Below, in pieces: positions 14,808 to 23,565 of a DNA stretch of 35,611 bases. A program made the position numbers and the translations under genes. Within the stretch, counting starts at the first letter, position 1. Each line of letters opens with the position of its first letter. This DNA comes from an uncultured beta proteobacterium (GTDB lineage Bacteria; Pseudomonadota; Gammaproteobacteria; Burkholderiales; Burkholderiaceae_C), in assembly GCA_903845935.1 (NCBI GenBank), contig CAIMZI010000018.1, forward strand, positions 1-35,611. The letters run 5' to 3'. The notes beneath the pieces were generated by a model. That model was not told the origin of the DNA. It did not search any database and saw only the letters and a program-made list of their open reading frames with translations.

Positions 14808-15846
14808 CGATAACTTTCTTTTGGGTAGCAGCCACCTTGGCGCGGGGCGAACGGGTCTTGGGCAGGGCCACGCGTGGCAGATCCGTGGCGGGCTCGGGCA
14901 GGGCAATGGGCAATAGCTCGCTCAGGCGGGCGGCATCGTAGGCGTCCACAATGCGAGCCACCAGCGGGTGGCGCACGATGTCGACGCTGGTCAGACGCGT
15001 GATGGCAATGCCGGGCACGCGGCGCAGAATGCGCTCGGCTTCAATCAACCCGCTCATCTGGGACTTGGGCAGGTCGATCTGACTCACATCGCCGGTGATC
15101 ACGGTCTTGGTGCCAAAGCCGACGCGGGTCAGAAACATCTTCATCTGCTCGGGCGTGGTATTTTGCGCCTCGTCCAGGATCACAAAGGCGTTGTTGAGGG
15201 TACGGCCACGCATAAAGGCCAGCGGCGCAATTTCCAGCTGCTGGCGTTCAAAGGCCTTTTGCACCTGCTCGTAGCCCATCAGGTCATACAGCGCGTCGTA
15301 CAGCGGACGTAGATAGGGGTCCACCTTCTGGTTCAGATCACCGGGCAAAAAACCCAGGCGCTCACCGGCCTCCACTGCCGGGCGCGTCAGCACAATGCGT
15401 TGCACAGAACTGCGCTGCAGCGCGTCCACGGCGGCGGCGACTGCCAGGTAGGTCTTGCCGGTGCCGGCCGGGCCGATGCCAAAGGTGATGTCGAACTCGG
15501 CAATGTTGTCTAGGTACACCGCCTGGTTTTGTGTGCGCGGCTTCAGATCGGCGCGCCGGGTCAGCAGGCTGGGCCCGTCGGCGGCATCGGCCGAGCCGTC
15601 GCCGGCCAGCATCAGTTGCACCGTGGCCGGTGGAATCGGGCGCCCCGCCATTTCGTACAGCGCCTGCAGCATGTCCATGGCGCGCTGGGCCTTGGGCTTG
15701 GGGCCTTCCACCTTGAACTGCTCGTGGCGGTGGGCAATGCGCACCTCCAGCGCCAGCTCAATCGTGCGCAGATGCTCGTCGGTAGGGCCGCACAGATGCG
15801 ACAGACGGTTGTTGTTGAGCGGCGTGAACAGGTGTTTGAGAATCAA
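14797..15846 (-). CDS. ybeZ: PhoH-family ATPase (YbeZ type), TTG start
   Basis: Cytoplasmic ATPase, putative RNA helicase partner of YbeY. It has 349 residues with Walker A GPAGTGKT at about residues 125-132, [20 protein letters not shown], Walker [14 protein letters not shown], and the GDVSQIDLP block, all diagnostic of PhoH. An N-terminal segment ([13 protein letters not shown]) is the RNA-binding-like domain of the YbeZ group. The start codon is TTG at 15846. It is preceded by GAGGA at good spacing, and the next residues ([17 protein letters not shown]) match the family, so I accept it. The gene is divergent from ruvA with a 55-bp gap. Confidence 0.94.
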   Translation of the reverse strand: MILKHLFTPLNNNRLSHLCGPTDEHLRTIELALEVRIAHRHEQFKVEGPKPKAQRAMDMLQALYEMAGRPIPPATVQLMLAGDGSADAADGPSLLTRRADLKPRTQNQAVYLDNIAEFDITFGIGPAGTGKTYLAVAAAVDALQRSSVQRIVLTRPAVEAGERLGFLPGDLNQKVDPYLRPLYDALYDLMGYEQVQKAFERQQLEIAPLAFMRGRTLNNAFVILDEAQNTTPEQMKMFLTRVGFGTKTVITGDVSQIDLPKSQMSGLIEAERILRRVPGIAITRLTSVDIVRHPLVARIVDAYDAARLSELLPIALPEPATDLPRVALPKTRSPRAKVAATQKKVIDAV

Positions 15847-15901
15847 GCTGATAATTCCTCACAGCAGACAGAAGAAAGTTAACCCCCATGATAGGCACAA
15901 A

Positions 15902-16474
15902 ATGATTGGCAAGCTCACCGGCACTCTCAGCGACAAGAATCCACCCCAGGTGTTGGTGGACTGTGGCGGCGTAGGCTACGAGGTGCATGTGCCCATGAGC
16001 ACCTTTTACAACCTGCCGGCGGTGGGCGAAAAAGTATCGCTCTTGACGCACTTCGTGGTGCGCGAGGATGCGCAAATTCTGTACGGCTTTGCCAATGCCG
16101 CCGAGCGCGAAGCCTTCAGGCAGCTGATCAAGATTACCGGTGTGGGCCCGCGCACGGCCTTGTCCGTGTTGTCTGGCATGAGCGTGGCGGATTTGGCGCA
16201 GGCGATCACCCTGCAGGAGCCCGGCTATTTGATCAAGGTTCCGGGCATTGGCAAGAAGACCGCCGAGCGCCTGATGCTGGAGCTCAAGGGCAAGCTGGGT
16301 GCGGACATCGGCGCGCCGCTGGGCGCCGCGAGTGGAGCGCAGTCGGATATTTTGCAGGCGCTGCTGGCGCTGGGTTACAGCGACAAGGAAGCTGCGGCCT
16401 CCCTGAAAGCCTTGCCTGCCGACGTGGGGGTGAGCGAAGGGATCAAGCTGGCGTTACGGGCATTGGCAAAGTAG
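15902..16474 (+). CDS. ruvA: Holliday junction branch migration protein RuvA
   Basis: RuvA binds four-way junctions and loads the RuvB motor. The 190-residue protein has the N-terminal OB fold ([21 protein letters not shown]), two helix-hairpin-helix motifs ([13 protein letters not shown] and [15 protein letters not shown]), and the C-terminal RuvB-contacting helix bundle ([15 protein letters not shown]). The ATG at 15902 is the family start. Its stop codon is directly followed, with no spacer, by the stop codon of the convergent carbonic anhydrase gene. It is separated from ruvB by that gene, which breaks the common ruvAB operon. No ruvC is in the window. Confidence 0.97.
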   Translation: MIGKLTGTLSDKNPPQVLVDCGGVGYEVHVPMSTFYNLPAVGEKVSLLTHFVVREDAQILYGFANAAEREAFRQLIKITGVGPRTALSVLSGMSVADLAQAITLQEPGYLIKVPGIGKKTAERLMLELKGKLGADIGAPLGAASGAQSDILQALLALGYSDKEAAASLKALPADVGVSEGIKLALRALAK

Positions 16475-17680
16475 CTATTTCGCTTCCCGCACCGGTCTTC
16501 CATTTACCGCCTGCACCGGCCGTGCATTGAAAGGGAACTGCTGGCTGAACAGCCTGAATTGCTCCGGGCTGATGCGCAGCGGCTGCTTGATCACAATCCA
16601 CAAAACGCCCTCGGTGCAGGGCGGCGTGGTGAGCGATCCGAAGTACTGGTAATAGCGCTGGTCGGCCGGCAGGATTTCATTCATGTTGATCACCCCGGCA
16701 GGCATGCGCACCTGGTCATTGGTATCCAGCGGCATGTAGGTCCAGACCCGGTCCATCAGCGCATTGGGTTCGCCCTGCTCCAGCAGCACGGCCACCACCG
16801 CCAGTTGCCCGGCCTCGTTCTTGTGCACCAGATGCGCCACCATGGCATAGCGCTTGGTGTTGATCATTTCTTCCGACGGTGTGTGGAAGTGGAACTGCAG
16901 CAGTTTGTAAGTGGAGTTGCGCACCGTAATGCTGTTGTCGCCCTCCACATTCACCTGGATGGTGTGGCCGTTGTTGACCACGGTGCCGGTGCTGGGGGTG
17001 TAGTGAAACTGTACCCCTTCGGCCGGCCCCAACAGCGTGGCATCGTCCTGGATGGCGATGGGCGACTGGCGTTTGCCGATGGCGCACAGATTGAATTCTG
17101 GCTTGAGCTTGCCCCAGGCCTGCGGGCCGTTTTCGCCCTCGTAGGCCCAGTGCACTTCGCCGCCATGGCCGTGCTCCTCGGGCAGCGCCTCGCCACGCGC
17201 CAAGGCCAGCGCCCTTGCACGGATGTACTGGCGACTGCTCGCATTGCCGCCGCCGTGTGAGCCGGTTGCGCGGCTCCTGGCATGGGGTTCGCCTGCCTGC
17301 TTGGCGGGTGTGCCAATGGCTCCCAGTGCCAGGCGCAACTGCTTGACCGTCTCGCTGGCGGCAGGCCCCGTCGTGGGCTCACTGTCTGCCTTAGCGGACT
17401 TCGCTGCGCCCGGCTTGGAGGTCTTGCCGACAGGGGCAGCCTCTTCCTTTTCGGCAGCCTTTTCGGCGGGGCGCTTGTGCGCCGGAGCTGCTGCCGCAGC
17501 AGCAGCCTCTGCCGCAGCAGCAGCCTTCTCCTCCTTGAACTTCTTGATCTCGGGCATCTGAATCAAGTCCTTCTTGAGCTCAGCATGAGCATTGCCTACA
17601 GCCCATAGGCCCAGCACGCTGACAATCAGCAGGCAGATGGCGGGGCGGAGTCTGAGGGCAATAGGGGACTTGGTATGCAT
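16475..17680 (-). CDS. Exported alpha-type carbonic anhydrase with a long Ala/Lys/Glu-rich N-terminal region
   Basis: Hydrates CO2 to bicarbonate in the periplasm. The 401-residue protein begins with a signal peptide (MHTKSPIALRL, hydrophobic core, GNAHA cleavage). About 150 residues of low-complexity Ala/Lys/Glu/Pro sequence follow, including KAAAAAEAAAAAAAP. The catalytic domain starts near HWAYEGENGPQAWGKL. The zinc-ligand region is present as LLQFHFHTPSEE and MVAHLVH, and GSLTTPPCTEGV near the end is diagnostic. The start at 17680 is preferred because it gives the signal peptide; the frame is open 13 codons further. The N-terminal extension is longer than in typical bacterial alpha enzymes and may be a coiled coil or wall-spanning linker. 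Confidence 0.92.
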   Translation of the reverse strand: MHTKSPIALRLRPAICLLIVSVLGLWAVGNAHAELKKDLIQMPEIKKFKEEKAAAAAEAAAAAAAPAHKRPAEKAAEKEEAAPVGKTSKPGAAKSAKADSEPTTGPAASETVKQLRLALGAIGTPAKQAGEPHARSRATGSHGGGNASSRQYIRARALALARGEALPEEHGHGGEVHWAYEGENGPQAWGKLKPEFNLCAIGKRQSPIAIQDDATLLGPAEGVQFHYTPSTGTVVNNGHTIQVNVEGDNSITVRNSTYKLLQFHFHTPSEEMINTKRYAMVAHLVHKNEAGQLAVVAVLLEQGEPNALMDRVWTYMPLDTNDQVRMPAGVINMNEILPADQRYYQYFGSLTTPPCTEGVLWIVIKQPLRISPEQFRLFSQQFPFNARPVQAVNGRPVREAK

Positions 17681-17845
17681 GGGGCGAAACCTCTGGGGGG
17701 GCCTGCACAGCGCAGGCACAACATTCGAAGTTGCTCAAGCATAGTATCGGCCTGATTGCCCCATACTTGAGTTTCTAGAAGCCAGCAGGCGCCACGCGCT
17801 ATAGTGCGCCACTGCCCCGCCACCCCCACTTTTGCGATTGATCCT

Positions 17846-18907
<1,062 letters not shown>

Positions 18908-18928
18908 GCCGGCAACCAGTCGGCGAGG

Positions 18929-19564
18929 CTAATCCGCCACGTAGGGGTTGCTGCGGCGCTCGCGTCCGAAGCTGCTTTCCGGGCCATGGCCGGGGATAAA
19001 CACCGTGTCATCGCCCATGGGCCAGAGCTTTTGCTTGATGCTGGCAATCAGCGTGTCGTGATCGCCTTGCGGAAAATCGGTGCGGCCTATCGAGCCGGCA
19101 AACAGCACATCGCCGACGAAGGCCCGCTTCGCCTCGGCCGAATAAAACACCACATGGCCGGGCGTATGGCCGGGGCAGTGGCGCACGGCAAGCGTGCTCC
19201 TGCCAATCGTCACCGTATCGCCATCCTTGAGCCAGCGCGTGGGCGTGAACACCTCGGCATGGGGAAAGCCAAAGCGCTTGCCCTGCTCGGCCAGACCGTC
19301 GATCCAGAACTGGTCGCCCGGGTGCGGGCCGATGATGGGCAGGTCCAGCGCGCGTGACAGTTCGGCCGTGCCACCGGCATGGTCGATATGGGCGTGGGTC
19401 AGCCAGATCTGCTCCAGCGTGAGCTTGAGCCGCTTCACCTCGGCCAGGATGCGCGGCAGGTCGCCACCGGGGTCAATGACGGCGGCTCGCAAGGTCTGGT
19501 CGCACCAGACGATGGAGCAGTTTTGTTGGAACGGGGTTACCGGGACGGTCAGGTAGTGCAGCAT
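18929..19564 (-). CDS. Metallo-beta-lactamase-fold hydrolase, glyoxalase II-like (YcbL type)
   Basis: Two-metal hydrolase of 211 residues. The metal-binding motif THAHIDH is at about residues 56-62, followed by GHTPGHVVFY, FVGDVLFAGSIGRTDFP, and the final ligand in IPGHGP. This combination and the short C-terminus fit the YcbL/GloB-like group that cleaves thioesters such as S-lactoylglutathione; persulfide dioxygenases of this fold are an alternative. The start at 19564 (MLHYLTVPVTPFQQNCS) is family-like; the open frame upstream is not. It converges on ruvB with 21 bp between the stops. Cytoplasmic, with no signal peptide. Confidence 0.9.
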   Translation of the reverse strand: MLHYLTVPVTPFQQNCSIVWCDQTLRAAVIDPGGDLPRILAEVKRLKLTLEQIWLTHAHIDHAGGTAELSRALDLPIIGPHPGDQFWIDGLAEQGKRFGFPHAEVFTPTRWLKDGDTVTIGRSTLAVRHCPGHTPGHVVFYSAEAKRAFVGDVLFAGSIGRTDFPQGDHDTLIASIKQKLWPMGDDTVFIPGHGPESSFGRERRSNPYVAD

Positions 19565-19655
19565 GGTTTCAAGCGGGTGAATGTGCCAAGGCTTGGCGAC
19601 GCAAAGCATGGGCGCAGTTTATCGAGCTTAGCACCGCGCCTGGTCCTTGACTAGA

Positions 19656-19687
19656 TCCTGTCATTGCCGCGCAGGCGAGACTCCAGG
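19656..19687. repeat. Degenerate REP-like sequence
   Basis: TGTCATTGCCGCGCAGGCGAGACTCCAG (given here as positions 19659-19686, key parts GTCATTGCC, GCGCAGGC, GACTCCAG) resembles the intergenic repeat of many betaproteobacteria, GTCATTCCCGCGCAGGCGGGAATCC. It is diverged and only one copy is visible in this window. Confidence 0.45.
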
Positions 19688-19771
19688 GTATTGCCTTGCT
19701 GCCCCAGCCCACGGATTGCTGGCCGTATAGTGATGCACTTTCCGTAATGGGCGCAACACAAGGGTATTGCC

Positions 19772-20575
19772 ATGAAATTTCTGCTTATCGGCCTGCTGGC
19801 CTTGAGTCTATTGACCTCGGCACAGGCTGCCGATGAGGCGCTGCAACAGGCGATTGCCAGCCCCGCTCGCACGACGGCCTTTGTCGCCCGCGATAGCTGG
19901 CGCCACCCCTTGGAGACGCTGAGCTTTTTTGGCATCCGCGCGGACAGCACGGTGGTGGAGATCAGCCCCGGCGCTGGCTGGTATACCGAAATCCTGGCGC
20001 CCTATTTGCGCGACAAGGGTCAGCTCATTCTGGCAGCGGACGATCCGGATTCGCCCAAACCGGAGGCAGTCAAGAGCGTGGAACGGCTCAAGGTTAAGCT
20101 GGCCGCCGACCCGCAGCGCTATGACAAGGTCCGCCTGGCGGTATTTGCGCCACCCACAAAATTGGACTATGCGGCACCTGGCAGCGCCGATCTGGTGCTC
20201 ACCTTTCGCAATGTACACAACTGGATGGCCAGCGGAGATGAGGGCGTGCGCAACGTGTTTGCCAGCGCCTACCGCAGCTTGAAGCCGGGCGGTGTGTTTG
20301 GCGTCGTCGAGCACCGCCTGCCCAGTAGCCGCTTCCAGGATGCAAGCAGCAGCACCGGTTACGTACACCAGGCCTTCGTCATTGGACTGGCGCAGGAGGC
20401 CGGTTTCCGGCTGGAGGCGAGTTCCGAGATCAACGCCAATCCTTTGGATCATGCCGACCATGTGGGCGGTGTATGGGCGCTGCCGCCGGGCTATGTGAAC
20501 AAGGAAGTGGACCGCGAAAGCTACCAGGCCATAGGAGAAAGCGACCGTATGACGCTGAAGTTTGTGAAACCCTGA
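19772..20575 (+). CDS. Exported methyltransferase-like protein (COG4798-type)
   Basis: A 267-residue protein with an N-terminal signal peptide (MKFLLIGLLALSLLTSAQA, cleaved before ADEAL) and a Rossmann-type SAM-methyltransferase core: VVEISPGAGWYTEILAPYL as the glycine-rich SAM motif, LILAADDP as the acidic strand end, and ADLVLTFRNVHNW as motif IV. SLKPGGVFGVVEHR follows, as in class I enzymes. The combination of secretion signal and SAM fold is a recognised but unexplained family; SAM is not known to be available in the periplasm. The start at 19772 is the only one that gives the signal peptide. It stands alone, converging on the marR gene with 30 bp between stops. Substrate unknown. Confidence 0.85.
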   Translation: MKFLLIGLLALSLLTSAQAADEALQQAIASPARTTAFVARDSWRHPLETLSFFGIRADSTVVEISPGAGWYTEILAPYLRDKGQLILAADDPDSPKPEAVKSVERLKVKLAADPQRYDKVRLAVFAPPTKLDYAAPGSADLVLTFRNVHNWMASGDEGVRNVFASAYRSLKPGGVFGVVEHRLPSSRFQDASSSTGYVHQAFVIGLAQEAGFRLEASSEINANPLDHADHVGGVWALPPGYVNKEVDRESYQAIGESDRMTLKFVKP

Positions 20576-20605
20576 GGAGCCTTGACGCTGACCCAGTGCG
20601 CCTGG

Positions 20606-21061
20606 CTATTTGTAAATCTTCTTCAGCAGCCGGATCATGTCGCGGCGCTCGGGCGCCGTCAGCTTGGTGGCCACGCGCGCTTCCAGACTGGACGCGGTTT
20701 TTTCCGCCTGCAGCATCAGCGCCTCGCCCTCGGCCGTGAGCATCAGGCCAAAGGCGCGGCCATCACGCGGATGGGCGTGGCGCTCAATCAGGCCGCGCTT
20801 CTCAAAGCCATTGACCATGGCCACGATGTTGGGCGCCTGAATGCCCAGGGTGCTGCAGAGCTGGCGTGAGGTGATGCCGGGGTTGTGGGTGATCAGCGAG
20901 AGGGCAGAAAAGTCCACCGGCCGCAGCGCATACACCGCCATCTCTTCCAAAAACAGGCTGATCACCGCCAGCGCGGCCCGTCTGGCGTTGTAGCCCACCA
21001 GAGTTTCAAGGTAGCGGGTGTTGACCTTTTCTACAAAGGGCTTTTCGGTAGCGGATGTCAT
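20606..21061 (-). CDS. MarR-family regulator at the end of the hydroxycinnamate operon
   Basis: A 151-residue winged helix-turn-helix repressor: LRPVDFSALSLITHNPGIT, then SRQLCSTLGIQAPNIVAMVNGFEKRGLIERHAHPRDGRAF (in adjoining pieces), the recognition helix and wing of MarR. Related regulators of p-coumarate and ferulate use (CouR, FerC) release DNA when they bind the hydroxycinnamoyl-CoA thioester. The gene is the last of a long minus-strand operon, 32 bp after the acyl-CoA dehydrogenase, so it may control its own transcript. A perfect dyad in the operon promoter at 32095-32111 is the obvious candidate site. Start at 21061 is the only sensible ATG. Confidence 0.9.
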   Translation of the reverse strand: MTSATEKPFVEKVNTRYLETLVGYNARRAALAVISLFLEEMAVYALRPVDFSALSLITHNPGITSRQLCSTLGIQAPNIVAMVNGFEKRGLIERHAHPRDGRAFGLMLTAEGEALMLQAEKTASSLEARVATKLTAPERRDMIRLLKKIYK

Positions 21062-21093
21062 GTGCTCTGGATGATAAGGCGGCCGTAGCCAGC

Positions 21094-22803
21094 CTAGACC
21101 AGCGCCGCTTCGATGATGGCCAGGCGCATGGCAAATTCGGGCAGTACCCAGCGCTTGAGAGCGCTTTGGGGCTGCGTCCAGCGCTGCGCATCCGCAGGCG
21201 CCGAAGCCTCGATGCGCGCACCGGCCCAGCCTAGCAGCGCCATGGCCACCAGACGCAGGTAGTCGTCGGCCACCCAATAGGCCAGCGTGGCATGGTCCTT
21301 GGCGGCCAGCACCAGCGCCTCGGTCAGGCCGCGCAGTTGGGTGAAGCGTTGTTGCACGGTGGTGCTTGCTTCCAGACCGGCGGGCAATTGCGCGGTCAGT
21401 TCGTCCAGCAGGGCGGACAGGCTGGCGCCACCATCTGCCAGCACCTTGCGCACCAACAGGTCTATGGCCTGGATCTCGTTGGTGCCTTCGTAAATCATGG
21501 TCACGCGAGAATCGCGCACGATCTGCTCGATGCCCCACTCGCGCACATAGCCGTGGCCGCCAAACACCTGCAGGCATTCGCTGCCGCCATAAAAGGCCTG
21601 CTGCGTGAACGCGGCCTTGATCACCGGTGTAACCAGGGCACACCAGCGCTGCCCCTGCGCGCGGCGGTCGGCATCGGCGTGGTGCTTGATGACATCGAGT
21701 TCCACGGCCGTGGTGTAGGCCAGCACGCGGCCGCAATCGACCCAGGCGCGCTGCGTGTCCAATATCCGTCGCATGGCGGGGTGCTCGGCAATGAAATCCG
21801 CCTCGGCTGCACTTTTGCCGCGCCCCGGCGCACGCATCTGACGCCGCTCCCGGGAATAGGCGTCGGCCTTTTGCCAGGCTGCATCCAAGAGGCCAATGCC
21901 CTGCAGCGCCACATGCAGGCGCGCGGCATTCATCATCACGAACATGGCGTTCAGGCCCCGGCCCGCTTCGCCGACGATCCAGCCCCTGGCCGCTTCAAAG
22001 CGCATGACGCAGGTGGGGCTGCCATGCAGGCCCATCTTCTCCTCAAGGCGGTCGCAATGCGCGGCACTGCGCGTGCCATCCGCATAAAACTTCGGCACTA
22101 AAAACAGCGACAGACCCTTGGGTCCGGGCGGCGCATCGGGCAGGCGCGCCAGCACCAGGTGCACGATGTTGTCACAGAGATCATGCTCGCCGCCGGAGAT
22201 AAAAATCTTGGTGCCACTGATGTCGTAACTGCCGTCCGCCTGCACAGACGCGCGGGTGCGCACCAGCCCCAGGTCGCTGCCGGCATGGGCCTCGGTTAGG
22301 CACATGGTGGCCAGCCATTCACCGGTGGCGACCTTTTCCAGATACTGACTTTTAAGCGCATCGCTGGCATGGTGTTTGATGCATTCATAGGCGCCATGCA
22401 GCAGACCCGGTGCCATGGTCCAGCCGTGGTTGGCCGCGCTCAGCATCTCGTACAGCGTGGCCTCCAGCACGGCCGGCAGGCCCTGACCGCCGTCTTCGGT
22501 AGCACATGCCAAGGCGGGCCAGCCGCTTTGCCAGAAGCTCTGGTAGGCGTCCCTGAAACCCGGCGGCATGGTGACCTTGCCCATGCCGTTATCCAGCGTG
22601 TGCTGTGCGCCGACTTCGTCGCCAATGCGGTGCAGCGGTGCCACCACTTCGCCGACAAACTTGGCGGACTCTTCCAGCACCTGCTGCATCAGCTCAGCAT
22701 CCACCTCGGTATAGGCTGGCAGGCCTTGCAAAGTGGCCGGTGCGCCCAGCACACTCGACAGGATGAACTGGATATCGGCGGGGCGGGGTTGGTAATCGCT
22801 CAT
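21094..22803 (-). CDS. Acyl-CoA dehydrogenase (long form, FadE/DmdC-like)
   Basis: FAD-dependent enzyme that introduces a 2,3 double bond into an acyl-CoA. It has 569 residues, longer than the 380-residue classical type, with an extra C-terminal helical domain as in the DmdC/AidB-like group. Motifs: MCLTEAHAGSDLG (about 167-179) for flavin contact, ISGTKIFISGGEHD, LQVFGGHGYVREWGIEQI, and RVTMIYEGTNEIQ with the catalytic Glu at about residue 439. Its ATG overlaps the livF stop (ATGA), so it is coupled to the transporter. In this operon it could desaturate a dihydro-hydroxycinnamoyl-CoA (phenylpropanoyl-CoA) to the cinnamoyl form. That substrate is inferred from the neighbours only. Confidence 0.9.
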   Translation of the reverse strand: MSDYQPRPADIQFILSSVLGAPATLQGLPAYTEVDAELMQQVLEESAKFVGEVVAPLHRIGDEVGAQHTLDNGMGKVTMPPGFRDAYQSFWQSGWPALACATEDGGQGLPAVLEATLYEMLSAANHGWTMAPGLLHGAYECIKHHASDALKSQYLEKVATGEWLATMCLTEAHAGSDLGLVRTRASVQADGSYDISGTKIFISGGEHDLCDNIVHLVLARLPDAPPGPKGLSLFLVPKFYADGTRSAAHCDRLEEKMGLHGSPTCVMRFEAARGWIVGEAGRGLNAMFVMMNAARLHVALQGIGLLDAAWQKADAYSRERRQMRAPGRGKSAAEADFIAEHPAMRRILDTQRAWVDCGRVLAYTTAVELDVIKHHADADRRAQGQRWCALVTPVIKAAFTQQAFYGGSECLQVFGGHGYVREWGIEQIVRDSRVTMIYEGTNEIQAIDLLVRKVLADGGASLSALLDELTAQLPAGLEASTTVQQRFTQLRGLTEALVLAAKDHATLAYWVADDYLRLVAMALLGWAGARIEASAPADAQRWTQPQSALKRWVLPEFAMRLAIIEAALV

Positions 22804-23555
22804 GCGTGGCTTTCGGTTGCGGCAACCGGCTTGCGCGCGGCGCCCAGGTAGGTGTCGATTACGCGCGCATCTTTCGCCAGGTCTTGTGCCGGGCCGTGCA
22901 GGGCAACCTCGCCCATTTCCAGCACATAGCCATAGTCGGCGGTCTCCAGCGCGGCGCGGGCGTTCTGTTCCACCAGCAGGGTGGTGACGCCGGTCTTGCG
23001 CAACGCGTCAATGGTTTTGAAGATTTCACGCACCACCAGCGGCGCCAGGCCCAGACTGGGCTCGTCCAGCATCAACAGCGTGGGGCGGGACATCATGGCG
23101 CGGCCCACCGCCAGCATCTGGCGCTCGCCGCCCGACAGCGTGCCTGCCAGTTGCAGGCGCCGCTCTTTCAGGCGCGGAAATATTTCGTAGACAACATCGA
23201 TCTGTTCGCGCCACTGTTTGTTGCGCAGGCGCACCTGGCGGAAGGCGCCCAGCAGCAGGTTGTCTTCCACCGGCATGGTGCCAAACAGTTCGCGCTTTTC
23301 CGGCACCAGCGCAATGCCGAGCATGACGCGTTCTTCGAGCGACAACGGGCTGATGTCTCGGCCTTCAAAGTGGATGCTGCCCTTGGAAGGCAGCACGCCC
23401 ATCAGTGCATTCAGGAAAGTGGATTTGCCCGCGCCATTCGGTCCGATGACGGTGATGATGCTGCCCTTGGGCGCCGACAGGTCAATGCCACTGAGCACCT
23501 CGGCACGGCCGTAGCCGGCGTGCAGGCCCTGTATGGATAAAACGGTTTCGCTCAT
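22800..23555 (-). CDS. livF: Branched-chain/aromatic ABC importer ATPase LivF type
   Basis: Second ATPase of a HAAT-family importer, 251 residues. Walker A GPNGAGKST, Q-loop region ALVPEKRELFGTMPVEDNL (LivF-type), signature LSGGERQMLAVGRAL-like (here LSGGERQMLAVGRAM), Walker B LLMLDEPSLGLAP, H-loop LLVEQNA. The start at 23555 (MSETVLS) has AAGGCAG upstream; the open frame before it is not family-like. It lies 10 bp after the livM-livG fusion and overlaps the dehydrogenase start. By context it imports an aromatic acid rather than leucine. Confidence 0.94.
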   Translation of the reverse strand: MSETVLSIQGLHAGYGRAEVLSGIDLSAPKGSIITVIGPNGAGKSTFLNALMGVLPSKGSIHFEGRDISPLSLEERVMLGIALVPEKRELFGTMPVEDNLLLGAFRQVRLRNKQWREQIDVVYEIFPRLKERRLQLAGTLSGGERQMLAVGRAMMSRPTLLMLDEPSLGLAPLVVREIFKTIDALRKTGVTTLLVEQNARAALETADYGYVLEMGEVALHGPAQDLAKDARVIDTYLGAARKPVAATESHA

Positions 23556-23565
23556 GTTGCTGCCT

